NCBI GenBank assembly: GCA_903872345.1 | Contig: CAIQKM010000201.1 | Span: 23,106-87,105 of the forward strand | Origin: an uncultured Verrucomicrobia subdivision 3 bacterium | GTDB lineage: Bacteria; Verrucomicrobiota; Verrucomicrobiia; Limisphaerales; UBA11358 | Reading direction: 5' to 3' | DNA length: 64,000 bases | Part shown: positions 1-9,469 of the stretch, piece by piece | How the letters are laid out: each line of letters begins with the position of its first letter | How positions within the stretch are numbered: position 1 is the first letter of the stretch | The notes under the pieces: generated by a model | The model's input: only the letters and a program-made list of their open reading frames with translations | Database searches by the model: none | Told to the model about the DNA's origin: nothing | Program-made: the position numbers and the translations under genes

Positions 1-133
1 CCCAGCGCGTCACCAGCGGCGCCTTGCCGAGTTGCCAGGCAGGTTGCCCGGCTTGGGCGGAGCCGCCAAAAAACAGCAGCAAAACGAGCCCGCCGAGCCC
101 GCACCGACAAACGGCGCGCCATGCCAATGCCAT
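1..133 (-). CDS. N-terminus of a secreted protein, possibly GH2-type glycosidase (partial)
   Basis: This reading frame starts at 133 and runs off the left edge of the window after 44 codons. It encodes a signal peptide (MALAWRAVCR, then a hydrophobic GLVLLLFFGG stretch and an AQA-type cleavage site) followed by QPAWQLGKAPLVTRW. That mature start resembles the WQIKQAPLMTQWAA start of the large GH2-type protein encoded at 3928-9255, so a second GH2-like enzyme is a reasonable guess, but no catalytic part is visible. The start lies 8 bp after the stop of the response regulator gene, so it probably ends the same operon. Only the family guess is inference; the signal peptide and frame are seen. 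Confidence 0.6.
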   Translation of the reverse strand, partial: MALAWRAVCRCGLGGLVLLLFFGGSAQAGQPAWQLGKAPLVTRW

Positions 134-141
134 CGAAACAT

Positions 142-774
142 TCATTTTCTCAAAAATTTTGCCACGGCCTCGGTGCGCGAACAGACGTGCAGTTTTTCGT
201 AAATGCGGCGGATGTAATTCCGCACGGTGTGAATGCTGATGCCAAGCTGGTCGGCGATCTGCTTGTAGGCCAGCCCGGCGGCGAGACCATCGAGCACCCC
301 GCGCTCGCGTTCGGAAAGATGCGCCGATTCGTCCACGGTGGCGGGCGCGGCTTTGAAGGACTGGACAACTTTGCGGGCGATGGAGGCGGACATGGGCGAA
401 CCCCCCGCCTGAACCTCTTCGATGGCTTCCAACAATTTTTTGGGGGAAAGGCGTTTCAGCAGGTAACCGCTGGCCCCGGCGCTGAGGGCCCGAAAAATCT
501 GTTCGGTATCCTCAAACACGGTGAGCATCAGCACCTGGGCCTTGGGCATGAGCACGGTCAGCCGGCGGACGCATTCGATGCCATCCATTTCGCCCAGATT
601 GATGTCCATCAGAATCACGTCGGGCTGGTCTGCCGGCAGATGTTTCAGGGCTTCTTCGGCACTGGCGTAGGCGCTCAGGCAGCGGATGTTGCCCGCCGCC
701 GCGAGATAGCCGCCGATATGTTCGCGCAAATCCGCCTCGTCATCCACAATGGAAACGGTGATGGTCTTTTTCAT
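142..774 (-). CDS. NarL/FixJ-family response regulator (first two-component system)
   Basis: This 210-residue cytoplasmic regulator has a receiver domain (about residues 5-120) with the acidic pair D11/D12, phospho-acceptor D57 in the LMDIN motif, T85 and K107. A LuxR-type helix-turn-helix follows (about 150-200: LSERERGVLDGLAAG, then KQIADQLGISIHTVRNYI). It is the expected partner of the kinase gene just upstream, whose stop overlaps its start by four bases (ATGA), which implies translational coupling. The operon also contains two secreted enzymes, so the likely role is substrate-dependent control of local glycan genes. Its recognition helix (SIHTVRNYIRRI) differs from that of the second regulator (SYLTVHQFTKHI), so a different operator is expected. 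The exact 18-bp repeats at 9408 and 11856 are candidates. Confidence 0.93.
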   Translation of the reverse strand: MKKTITVSIVDDEADLREHIGGYLAAAGNIRCLSAYASAEEALKHLPADQPDVILMDINLGEMDGIECVRRLTVLMPKAQVLMLTVFEDTEQIFRALSAGASGYLLKRLSPKKLLEAIEEVQAGGSPMSASIARKVVQSFKAAPATVDESAHLSERERGVLDGLAAGLAYKQIADQLGISIHTVRNYIRRIYEKLHVCSRTEAVAKFLRK

Positions 775-3700
775 GATTTTTTGGCCGCTTTCGGATTCAG
801 GCGGATCTGCATGGTCACTTCGGTCCCCTGCCCCGCATCACTGGCTATCCGGAATTCCCCGCCGATGTCCAGCAGACGCTGCCGCATGTTGTTCAGGCCG
901 TTGCCGCCTCCGCCCCGCCGCACGGGGATGTTTTCCGGGTTGGCCGTCAGCGCGAATCCCCGGCCATTGTCCGCAATTTTGATTTCAAATTCGAGCGCAG
1001 ATAAATTCATCTCAATTTTCACCTTCGTCGCTCCGGAATGTTTCAGCACGTTGTTCAACACCTCTTCAAAGGTGAGAAACAGGTTGTGCCGCAGTTCGGA
1101 GGACAGCGGATAGGCGGGGATTTCCTGCGAGAGTTTCAGTTCGCATTCGACACTGGTGTTCTGAAAATATTCCGAGGCGTAGTGGCTCAGGTAGGCGACC
1201 ACGTTTTCGAGCGTGTCATTGCGCGGGTTCACCACCCATACGATCTCATCCATGGTTTGCAGCAATTCGCGGGACGTTTGGGCGATGGACTGGATCTTGT
1301 CCGCGAGCGGGCCGGTGGCGGCGGCATCCACCTGGGCGTGTTCGCTGAGGAAGGAGATTTTCGTGAGCTTGGAGCCCATTTCATCATGCATGTCGCGGGC
1401 AATGCGCATGCGTTCGCGTTCAAGCGACTGCTGCTGTTCCAGCCGGGCCAGGGTCAGCCGGAGCCGCCGGTGGGAGACCAGGCGGACAATGCCGGTCACC
1501 AGCAGGATCGCCGCCACCACGAACAGAAAGATCGCCCACCGCTGCAGATAGAATGGCGTCGGCACCACAAAGGAAAAGGTATCGGCCGCCTCCTGCCAAA
1601 CGCCGCTGGCGTTGCGGGCGGCCACGTGAAACCGGTAGCGCCCGTAATACAGCCGGCCGTAGCGCACGAAATGCGCCCCGGCATCGTCCACCCAGTCGGC
1701 ATCAAACCCCTCCAGCTTGTGCCGAAAGCGGAGTTCGCCGGGGGACGCGAAATTCGGGGCGGTGAAATCAATTTCCAGCGAACGCAGATCCACCGGGGCC
1801 AGAAGCGGCTGGTCATTGGTGATGGCGGATGACCAGAGTCCGCCCCGCAGCAGGGAAAAGGCCGACTGGCCGTTGAACGCCGCGCTCTCCAGATAAACCG
1901 GCACCCGGCCGGGTTCGACATCAAACTGGTGCGTATTTACATTCATGACCCCTTCGGAAGTGGCGAACCAAAGTTCGCCGCCGGGGGCGAGCAAGGCCCG
2001 GGTGCCGCCGGAAATGGTGGCGGATTCCGGCAGGGTTTTCGCCGGAGACATGAGCTCGCATTTGAGCGGCAAATCCGGGTGGTCCAGCGACTGACGGACA
2101 TCGGCGCGATTCATCCGGTAGATGCCCGCGCCGGTGGCCAGCCAGAGATTTTTCGCCTGATCCAGCACCACGGCAGCGACGTGATTGGCCGGGAGTCCAT
2201 TGTTGGTGGTCCACACGGACATCGCCCCGTTAAACCAGCACGCCAGGCCGCCGCCCGCCGTGCCGATCCACAAACCGCGCTCGCCCTCCTGCAAGGCCAA
2301 AACCGGACAACCGGTCAGGTTCGTGGCCCCGGGAACGGCCAGGATGCGTTCGTTTTTCTCACGCAAAATATCACCGGCCCGGGTGCCCAGCCAAAGCCCG
2401 CCGGACGGGGCCGCGAGCATGGCCGTGACCGGGGCTTCCGGCAGTCCCTCCGACGCATCCAACCGGACCGGATGCGAACCGCCAAAACGATGCAAGGTGC
2501 CGGCGCCCGTGCTGGCCCAGACATCCCCGGCGGCATCCGTGCAAACCGAAAGCACATTGTCATCGGCCAACCCGTTGGCCGTGGTAAAATGAATTTCCCG
2601 GCCGGCCTTCAGACCGTACAACCCGTCCCCCAGGGTGCCGGACCAGACCGCGCCGTTCCCGGCCACGCAGATGGACGAAACGAAATTCTGCATTTTCACC
2701 CCGTCGTTGCCGCCCACGCGTTCAAACCGGCCGCTTTCGCCCTCGTACAGCCCGCCATGCTGGAGGCCGACGTAAATGCGGCCGGTGGCGTCCAGGGCAA
2801 GGGCGGTGGAAGAACTGTTGGGCAGGCCCTGACCGGCGCGCAGGATATGCATGGAGTGCGGCCGCAATTGCACCAGGCCGCCGCCGGACGTTCCCAGCCA
2901 CAGGTTGCCTTCGCGATCCTCGCACAGGGCGCGGACGTCATAAGGCCAGCGGTTTTCATCCAACACCACCGGCTGAAACCGGTTGTCTTCAAAACAAAAC
3001 AAACCGCGGCCGCTGGTGCCGATCCAGATGCGGCCATCCCGGCCTTCGCAAAGGCTCCAGATGCGCAAGGACTCCGACTCGGAACTGCGAAAGTAATTGA
3101 AGCGTTTGCCCTCGGCCAGATTGATGAGGTACGTGTCGCCGAAAGCCCAGAGATTCCCGCGCCGGTCCTCGTAGGTGCCGAGATATTCAGGGCTGCGACC
3201 CTGGCTGTCCGTCTGAAAAACGTAAGGGGTGATCTTGCCGTCGATATAGCGGCTCATACCGGTGCGCGTCGTAATCCAAATGGTGCCGGAACGGGCAATG
3301 TTCAATCCCGTGATGGATTCATCCGTGAGACCGTCCCGCATGGTGTACGATTTAAACTGCCGGCCGGTCCAGAGATTCAGCCCGGCTTTGCCGCCAATCC
3401 AGACCTGGCCTTGGTTATCCGCCACCAAGCTGGTGACATTGTCGGCTAACAGTCCGGCCGCCGTGGTAAAATGCGTCACCCGGCCGCCGGCCAACTGAAA
3501 CAAACCATCCTGTTGCGAACCAATCCAGAGATGCCCTGCGCTATCCTCGCACAAGGCGGTGATGCGCACCGGAGCGTTGGTGGCGGCGGACTTCAGCGAA
3601 ACCTCGGTGAATTTGACGCCATCAAACCGAACCAGCCCCGCCGCCGTGCCGGCCCATAGAAAACCATCCCGCGTCTGAATAATGGCCGTGACGGAATCGG

Positions 3701-3914
3701 AAGGCAGGCTGTCAACCCCATGCCAGACGCGAATGGCCCCCGCGCTTTCCGCGAGATCAAAATCCGAGCCGGCGGCGCCCGGGAGGCCGGATAATAAACC
3801 GGTCCAGGCGACCACGAATAAAATGAAAAGCTTTCGCGTCAAGGCTTGCTTCAGCTTAACCCACAAAACCGGGGCGTAAAGTGATGATTGCGTTTCGTCG
3901 TAACCGGCCGGCAT
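771..3914 (-). CDS. Beta-propeller sensor histidine kinase (first two-component system)
   Basis: This 1047-residue membrane sensor kinase follows the layout of Bacteroidetes glycan sensors. After an N-terminal hydrophobic segment (about 28-48) come many two-component-regulator propeller repeats with the LW-x-GT/T signature (about 60-650). A Y_Y_Y immunoglobulin-like domain (about 690-765) ends near YRFHVAARNASGVW, and one transmembrane helix follows (WAIFLFVVAAILLVTGIV). Next is a HisKA_3 dimerisation box with phospho-histidine in RIARDMHDEMGSKLT (about residue 840), and a HATPase domain with ADNGRGF and GNGLNNMRQRL. The periplasmic propeller would sense oligosaccharides and phosphorylate the adjacent NarL-type regulator. 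The start is 13 bp after the stop of the GH2-type gene, so the three genes look co-transcribed. Unlike hybrid systems, kinase and regulator are separate proteins. Confidence 0.93.
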   Translation of the reverse strand: MPAGYDETQSSLYAPVLWVKLKQALTRKLFILFVVAWTGLLSGLPGAAGSDFDLAESAGAIRVWHGVDSLPSDSVTAIIQTRDGFLWAGTAAGLVRFDGVKFTEVSLKSAATNAPVRITALCEDSAGHLWIGSQQDGLFQLAGGRVTHFTTAAGLLADNVTSLVADNQGQVWIGGKAGLNLWTGRQFKSYTMRDGLTDESITGLNIARSGTIWITTRTGMSRYIDGKITPYVFQTDSQGRSPEYLGTYEDRRGNLWAFGDTYLINLAEGKRFNYFRSSESESLRIWSLCEGRDGRIWIGTSGRGLFCFEDNRFQPVVLDENRWPYDVRALCEDREGNLWLGTSGGGLVQLRPHSMHILRAGQGLPNSSSTALALDATGRIYVGLQHGGLYEGESGRFERVGGNDGVKMQNFVSSICVAGNGAVWSGTLGDGLYGLKAGREIHFTTANGLADDNVLSVCTDAAGDVWASTGAGTLHRFGGSHPVRLDASEGLPEAPVTAMLAAPSGGLWLGTRAGDILREKNERILAVPGATNLTGCPVLALQEGERGLWIGTAGGGLACWFNGAMSVWTTNNGLPANHVAAVVLDQAKNLWLATGAGIYRMNRADVRQSLDHPDLPLKCELMSPAKTLPESATISGGTRALLAPGGELWFATSEGVMNVNTHQFDVEPGRVPVYLESAAFNGQSAFSLLRGGLWSSAITNDQPLLAPVDLRSLEIDFTAPNFASPGELRFRHKLEGFDADWVDDAGAHFVRYGRLYYGRYRFHVAARNASGVWQEAADTFSFVVPTPFYLQRWAIFLFVVAAILLVTGIVRLVSHRRLRLTLARLEQQQSLERERMRIARDMHDEMGSKLTKISFLSEHAQVDAAATGPLADKIQSIAQTSRELLQTMDEIVWVVNPRNDTLENVVAYLSHYASEYFQNTSVECELKLSQEIPAYPLSSELRHNLFLTFEEVLNNVLKHSGATKVKIEMNLSALEFEIKIADNGRGFALTANPENIPVRRGGGGNGLNNMRQRLLDIGGEFRIASDAGQGTEVTMQIRLNPKAAKKS

Positions 3915-3927
3915 TTTTCCGAAAGAT

Positions 3928-6900
3928 TTAAGGCGAGGAGAGCCGGTAAAAACGGGACGCGGCGGTTACCGGCAACAAGACCGCATATTGCCCGGTGTTG
4001 GTGGCCGCCACATTTGTGGCCGGCAGCCAACTGACCGGCGGATTTAAATTGGTAGCGACATACAGAGACCAGCCATTCGCCCACAGCGGCCAGCTCAGGG
4101 TCAGGGCACCGCCGCCCGCCGAAGCGAGTGCCAATACCGGTTTCGGCAGATACACGGCCACCGCCACCGAACTGGCGCTGACATTGCAACCGTTCACAGC
4201 CGTGACCTCATAATAACGGGTCTGCCCATTTACAGCGGTGGCATCGGTGTAACTGTTCGTGAGCACCCCGCTGACCAGCGGCAGATATGGACCGGCGGCA
4301 TTGGTGGCGGCGCTCACGATATAACCGGCCGCGCCCGAAGCGCCCGACCAGCTCAACAGGATCTGCCGGCTGCCCGGCACGCCGGTTAAACCGGCGGGCG
4401 CGGCCAGCGCGGCGCTGACCAAGGCCAGATTGTATTTGCAAGCCAGACTATTTTCCTCACCCGTACGGCTTACATCCGGCAAGGCCGAGCCGAAGATTTT
4501 CACTTCCGCCAGATCGCCATTCAGGGCGCCGCCACCGCTAGGCACAATGCCCATGGCCAGAGTGGCCGGGGCCGTCAAAGAGTTGGTATTGCCGTTACCA
4601 GTCGCGACCAGGACACCATCCACGTACAAGGCCAGGGCACCGATACTTTTCGTTCGCACGAAGGTGACAACATGTGCGTTGCCATCGTTGAAGCCGCCAC
4701 CAGAAATGATGGAGGTGTCTGGATTACCGGTGCCGGCGATCACCTGGCCGTTGCCGTTGATGCCGGTGCCAAAATCATTTTGGGCGTTTGGCTGGTCCCC
4801 GTTCACCAGGGCCGCCCCCCCAAAAAAGGTGGTGGCCGTGCCCTGATTGGTCTGGCTGCAACGGAAGACAATCATCAGGGTGAAATCATTCGACACGGGC
4901 CGGTTGAAAGACAGGTAAGTGCCGTTCGTGGAATTGAAACGCACCACCGGCAGGCCGTTGATGCCGTTGGTGATGAAGGCGGGCTGCTTGCCGCCGGCGC
5001 CCTGCGTGGCCGAATATCCATTGCCGGCGGCATCGCCCCATGCCGACACGGTCGCGCCATTGGCCAGCCCGGTGATGGTATTCGCCTTAAACCACGCCGC
5101 CGGCACCGGGGCGGCGGGAACCGCGCTCACTTCCGCCGAATTGGTGCTCTCCCCCAGCGGCGTCACCACGGTGACCACGTAAAAATAGTTGGTGCCATTC
5201 ACCACGGTAGCGTCGGTGAAATTGGTGGCGGCAGTGCTCGCCAGCGTGACATAGGGGCCGCCGCTCACGGAGGCGCGCTTGACCTTGAAATTCGTTGCCG
5301 CCGGATAATTAGACCATTTGAGCTGCACGGCAGCGTTCCCCGCCGTCGCGGTCACGCCGGTCGGCGGCGGCGGCACGGGAATGCCCCATTTCTGCACCAG
5401 CCCACTTTCGAGGCTCACCCGGTCATTGTCCGAAAGGGCGGAATTGAATATTTTAACTTCGCCGATGTCGCCGTTAAGAAAATTGATGATGGTCTGCAGC
5501 GCCCCCAGGACGAGCTGATTGGGAGCCGTCAGCGAACTGGTGCTGCCCGTGGTGGTACCTGCCAGACTGCCGTCCATGTACAGGTCAACCTCCCCGGTGG
5601 CCTCGGTGCGTTTGAACGTCATGAGATGAGCCTTGCCATCGGCATATCCGGCCCCGGACAGCGCCGCCACATCGGGATTGCCCGTGCCGGCGCAGACCTG
5701 CCCGTTGGTAAACAGGCAGGAGCCAAAATCGGTGGTCACGCCGGAAACCTCGCCGTTCACCAGTCCGGCACCCTGATAATACAGCGTGCCGGAACCGAAA
5801 CCCTGGGTGCTGCGAAACACGCAGAAAATCGTAAAGTCATCCTGCACCGGCCGGGGAAAGGCCAGGTAGTTGGAACTGGCGGCATTGAATCGCACCACGG
5901 GCAAATGATTCAAAGCATTGGTCACATACGCGGGCTGCTGCGCAGCGTTGACTTGCGTGGCGTTAAAACCATTGCCGCTAAGATCGGTCCAGCTCGAAAC
6001 CGCCGCTCCGTTGGCCAGGCCGGCAATGCGGTCGGCGGCAAACCAGGTGATCACGGACGCCGCCAGCGACGGGGCGGCGCTGACTTCCGCCGAGTTGGTC
6101 CCCTCCCCCAAGGCGTTCACGGCGGTCACCACATAATACCACGTGTTGCCGTTGGTGGCGGTGGCATCGGTGTACCCCGGATTATAGACGCTGCCCACGG
6201 TCACGTACGGGCCGCCGCTTTGCGCCGCCCGTTTTACATCATAGCCGGTCAGGCCGGAACCGCCGGCCCAATTTAAAATCACCTGATTGTTGCCCGCGCT
6301 GGCGGTCACATTCGTCGGGGCCGACGCAACAGCCGCGCCGTTCCAAAACAGCGCCTGCACTTCGTTGCTGCCCAGGGCGCGATTATAAATGCGGACATCA
6401 TCCAGGCTGCCATTAAAGAAATTCGTGCCCGTGCGGAGAGCGGCAAAGCGCAAGGCGGACGCCGCTGTCAGGGCATTGGTGCCACCCGTGCCGGTGGCCG
6501 ACAACAGGCCATCCACATAGACCGCCAGCGCCCCGGTGCTTTGCTGGCGGGTGGCCACGCATTGATGCCAGACGCCATCATTGATCGCCGTGGCCGAAGT
6601 AACCGTGGTATCCGGATTGCCGGTGCCAAAGGCAAATTGTCCCCCCGACAGCGCGGTGCCGAAGTCATTGCCACCGGCGGCCACAAAGCCATCCACCAAT
6701 CCCCGGCCCTGCCACCATTGACCGCTGCCGCCAGACTGCGTGGTCCGCACCCAGAAAGAAATCGAGAAATCATTGCCGATGGGATTGGCGATTTGCACGA
6801 AATTGTTCGTGCCATTGAAATTCAGGCAGCCATGGATCTTGCCATTGGCGGACCACGTTGCGCCGGCCACGATGCCGTTGTTGCCATTGCCGGTGGCGTC

Positions 6901-9255
6901 ACTGGCCACGGTTCCATTGGTTTCATCGAGCATCCAATAACCAAGGTAATCCGTGGGGACGACGAGCGAATTCAGCACCAATACTTCTTTGGAAATCCCC
7001 ACATCAATGTCCTGTCCGCCGGTCGTGTTCAGGCAATGCACGGCAATGACATTCGTGCCGTTGGCAATGAGCGCGTTCTGCCCCGCCGCATTCATGGACA
7101 GGATGCCATACGAGGTGATGTAACCGGTGGCGGATCCCGCCAGCACCCCGTTGATATAAATCTGGCAGTCCTCGTCGTGAAACAGATTGAAGACCAGCTC
7201 GGCCCGGTCCTGCGGGGTCAGGGAACCAATGGTAAACGTCTGGCGGATCCAAATGTTGGACGAACTCCAAGTGGTGCCCACCACTGCGCCGGGCGTGCTG
7301 GTGGTTCCGAAACCCGCCGGTCCGGTGCTCCAGGCCGAGGCGTCGAAATTGAAGGCGTACCAATTGGTTGCGGGCGTGTTGGTGGTATAACTCCAGTTCC
7401 GGGCCTGCGTCTGCGAGGTGGGCAGCACCGTGTTGAGATAAATCTGCGAGGCAATCACTTTGCGGTTGGAGGCGTAGATCTTGCTGAGGGATGGCTTCAG
7501 CACGCGGTCATAGGTCATCAACCCGTTGCATTCGTTTTCCACGTCGGTGATCTGCGTGTAAACCGCCGCGTTCAGAGCCGTGGTGGACTTGTAGTAAACC
7601 AGATCGTCGGAAAAGGTGTCATAGATGGTGGCGATATCATTCGTGGTATTTGCCCCCACGTAATTGCCGCCGGCGAGCGCCGGATTCCACAGATGACCCG
7701 CCATTTGAAAACCAATGCCGCCGTATTCGCCATCGGCGGGGGCCTGCGTGGTGCTGGTGGGATCGCCCGGTGCCGGATAGCTGTGATTGTCCAACACGTC
7801 ACCCGCCCCAAAATAAGCGCCGCCGCTGGCCTCGTTCACCAGCCGGTATGGATCAAGCGATTTGACCAGCGACACGAGGTACGGCGTGTTCGTCTGGCCG
7901 GTGTCGGTCTGCCCCTGCCCTTCGTTGAACGTGTCCCACATGATGATGCACGGACTGTTCCAGTGATTGGTGACCAGGGCCGACAATTCGGTGATGAACT
8001 GCAAGGCGTTGATGGGTTGCGGACTGCCGGTGTAGGAATTGCCACTCGGCATATCCTGCCATACCAGCAGGCCCAGATGGTCCGCCCAATAATACCAGCG
8101 TTGCCGCTCCACCTTGATGTGCTTGCGCACCATGTTGAAACCGAGCGCCTTTTCCATCTGCAAATCATAGGCCTGCGCGGCATCGGTCGGCGCGGTGTAA
8201 AGGCCATCCGGCCAGAACCCCTGGTCGAGTGGCCCCATTTCAAAATAGGCCTGATTGTTCAGGAACATTTCGGGTGTGCCGTTGACGACATTGATGGAGA
8301 TTTTTCTCATGCCAAAGTAACTCGCCACGCTATCGTTGGTGACGCCATTGTGAATCACTGACACTTGCAGATCGTAGAGAAACGGATTGTCCGGGGACCA
8401 TAGATTCGCGTGGGCCACTGGCAGATCCAATTCGGTCTGCGGATTGCCGGTCATGCTGGTCACGACCACACCGTTGGACAGCACCGTGGCGGAAACGGTC
8501 ACACCGTTCGTTGCCAAGGTGTTTACCGTGAGGCGCAGCCGGGCATTGTCCACATCGGGAATGATCTGCAAACCGCTGACGCCCGAGGGATCCACCGGCT
8601 CCAGCCAAACGGGCTGCCAGATGCCGGAGGACGAGGTGTACATGATGCCGCCCGGATAAAGGGTCTGCTTGCCGCGCGGCTCGCCGCTGGCATCTTCCGG
8701 ACTGTACACCTGGACGATGAGTTCATTCATTCCGCCATTCAGATACGGCGTAATATCGTAGCTGAACGGATCGTAGCCGCCCTTGTGCACGCCCAGGCTC
8801 TGGCCATTTACATAGACAGTGGACTGCCAGTCCACGGCATCGAGATGCAGGATGATCCGCTGCCCGTTCCAGTTGGTTGGCACCGTGAAGGTCCGCCGGT
8901 ACCAGGAAAATTCCGAATATTTCATTACTCCGGAAATGGCGGATTCCATTGGATAGGGAACCAGAATTTGATTGGTCAGATTCTGGCCGGCGGGGACGGC
9001 ATCATTGGTGGCGCCCGGCTGGAATTGCCAGATGCCGTTCAAATTAAGCCAATTGGTACGAACCAGTTGCGGGCGCGGATATTCGGGCAGCGGCGCATTG
9101 GTGTTCACTTGCGCGGCCCATTGGGTCATCAGTGGCGCCTGCTTTATCTGCCAGGCTTGCACCTGAACCGCTGCCAGGCCAAGGAGAATGCACAGGCCGG
9201 CCCGGCGGAAGGAAGGCAGCGCCAGCCACCGTCGTGGGAGAAAGATTGAGAGCAT
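3928..9255 (-). CDS. Secreted GH2-family glycosidase with three LamG and three FN3 modules
   Basis: This is a 1775-residue secreted enzyme with a signal peptide (to about 34). A GH2 sugar-binding jelly-roll (about 60-220, LNLNGIWQFQPG) and an Ig-like domain come first. The TIM barrel follows: VRKHIKVERQRWYYW, LLVWQDMPSG, then N444-E445 in IMWDTFNEG as predicted acid/base. E510 in DGEYGGIG is a possible nucleophile. GH2 members cleave beta-galactosides, glucuronides or mannosides; the specificity cannot be read here. A galactose-binding-like module (about 625-765) resembles the C-terminus of the protein at 21675-24266. Then three LamG/FN3 pairs (about 800-1675) and a C-terminal module ending RFYRLSSP. 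The length is about twice a normal GH2. It heads the operon with the sensor kinase and regulator, suggesting that enzyme and sensor act on the same glycan. Confidence 0.85.
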   Translation of the reverse strand: MLSIFLPRRWLALPSFRRAGLCILLGLAAVQVQAWQIKQAPLMTQWAAQVNTNAPLPEYPRPQLVRTNWLNLNGIWQFQPGATNDAVPAGQNLTNQILVPYPMESAISGVMKYSEFSWYRRTFTVPTNWNGQRIILHLDAVDWQSTVYVNGQSLGVHKGGYDPFSYDITPYLNGGMNELIVQVYSPEDASGEPRGKQTLYPGGIMYTSSSGIWQPVWLEPVDPSGVSGLQIIPDVDNARLRLTVNTLATNGVTVSATVLSNGVVVTSMTGNPQTELDLPVAHANLWSPDNPFLYDLQVSVIHNGVTNDSVASYFGMRKISINVVNGTPEMFLNNQAYFEMGPLDQGFWPDGLYTAPTDAAQAYDLQMEKALGFNMVRKHIKVERQRWYYWADHLGLLVWQDMPSGNSYTGSPQPINALQFITELSALVTNHWNSPCIIMWDTFNEGQGQTDTGQTNTPYLVSLVKSLDPYRLVNEASGGAYFGAGDVLDNHSYPAPGDPTSTTQAPADGEYGGIGFQMAGHLWNPALAGGNYVGANTTNDIATIYDTFSDDLVYYKSTTALNAAVYTQITDVENECNGLMTYDRVLKPSLSKIYASNRKVIASQIYLNTVLPTSQTQARNWSYTTNTPATNWYAFNFDASAWSTGPAGFGTTSTPGAVVGTTWSSSNIWIRQTFTIGSLTPQDRAELVFNLFHDEDCQIYINGVLAGSATGYITSYGILSMNAAGQNALIANGTNVIAVHCLNTTGGQDIDVGISKEVLVLNSLVVPTDYLGYWMLDETNGTVASDATGNGNNGIVAGATWSANGKIHGCLNFNGTNNFVQIANPIGNDFSISFWVRTTQSGGSGQWWQGRGLVDGFVAAGGNDFGTALSGGQFAFGTGNPDTTVTSATAINDGVWHQCVATRQQSTGALAVYVDGLLSATGTGGTNALTAASALRFAALRTGTNFFNGSLDDVRIYNRALGSNEVQALFWNGAAVASAPTNVTASAGNNQVILNWAGGSGLTGYDVKRAAQSGGPYVTVGSVYNPGYTDATATNGNTWYYVVTAVNALGEGTNSAEVSAAPSLAASVITWFAADRIAGLANGAAVSSWTDLSGNGFNATQVNAAQQPAYVTNALNHLPVVRFNAASSNYLAFPRPVQDDFTIFCVFRSTQGFGSGTLYYQGAGLVNGEVSGVTTDFGSCLFTNGQVCAGTGNPDVAALSGAGYADGKAHLMTFKRTEATGEVDLYMDGSLAGTTTGSTSSLTAPNQLVLGALQTIINFLNGDIGEVKIFNSALSDNDRVSLESGLVQKWGIPVPPPPTGVTATAGNAAVQLKWSNYPAATNFKVKRASVSGGPYVTLASTAATNFTDATVVNGTNYFYVVTVVTPLGESTNSAEVSAVPAAPVPAAWFKANTITGLANGATVSAWGDAAGNGYSATQGAGGKQPAFITNGINGLPVVRFNSTNGTYLSFNRPVSNDFTLMIVFRCSQTNQGTATTFFGGAALVNGDQPNAQNDFGTGINGNGQVIAGTGNPDTSIISGGGFNDGNAHVVTFVRTKSIGALALYVDGVLVATGNGNTNSLTAPATLAMGIVPSGGGALNGDLAEVKIFGSALPDVSRTGEENSLACKYNLALVSAALAAPAGLTGVPGSRQILLSWSGASGAAGYIVSAATNAAGPYLPLVSGVLTNSYTDATAVNGQTRYYEVTAVNGCNVSASSVAVAVYLPKPVLALASAGGGALTLSWPLWANGWSLYVATNLNPPVSWLPATNVAATNTGQYAVLLPVTAASRFYRLSSP

Positions 9256-9407
9256 GATATTTTGTTCGAGTGAAAAAGAGTTGAACTGGAATTGGGCGCA
9301 GAAGATGGATATGTTTTCGAAAAGGAAACCGCGCGGCTAAATTACGGTGACTTGGCGATATACGGGGTTCATGGTGGAATTTTCGCAGAAAAACCCCGAC
9401 GGGCAAC

Positions 9408-9425
9408 GTGGCATGAAATGGCCAC
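9408..9425 (+). promoter_or_regulatory. 18-bp inverted repeat, candidate operator (copy 1)
   Basis: The sequence GTGGCATGAAATGGCCAC has 5-bp perfect arms and can be read as two heptamers, TGGCATG and TGGCCAT, in 7-2-7 layout. That layout is typical of NarL/FixJ-family regulators. It lies 44 bp before the GH92 start and about 150 bp before the divergent GH2 operon. A CACAAT hexamer follows 23 bp after its end (22 bp after the 20-bp frame used for the other sites) and could be a -10 box. The same 18 bp occur, as the exact reverse complement, upstream of the GH76 gene. Binding by the regulator encoded at 142-774 is an inference. Confidence 0.55.
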
Positions 9426-9469
9426 ATGCTAGGCGCGCGCGTTTCCGACACAATGACCACACTCCAAAT

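Noticed and set aside
4672..8361. Long plus-strand open frames (534 and 606 codons) opposite the GH2-type gene
   Set aside because: They lie antisense to a gene with clear domains, have no recognisable motifs or signal peptides, and are arginine/glycine/histidine-rich in the manner of GC-rich codon shadows.
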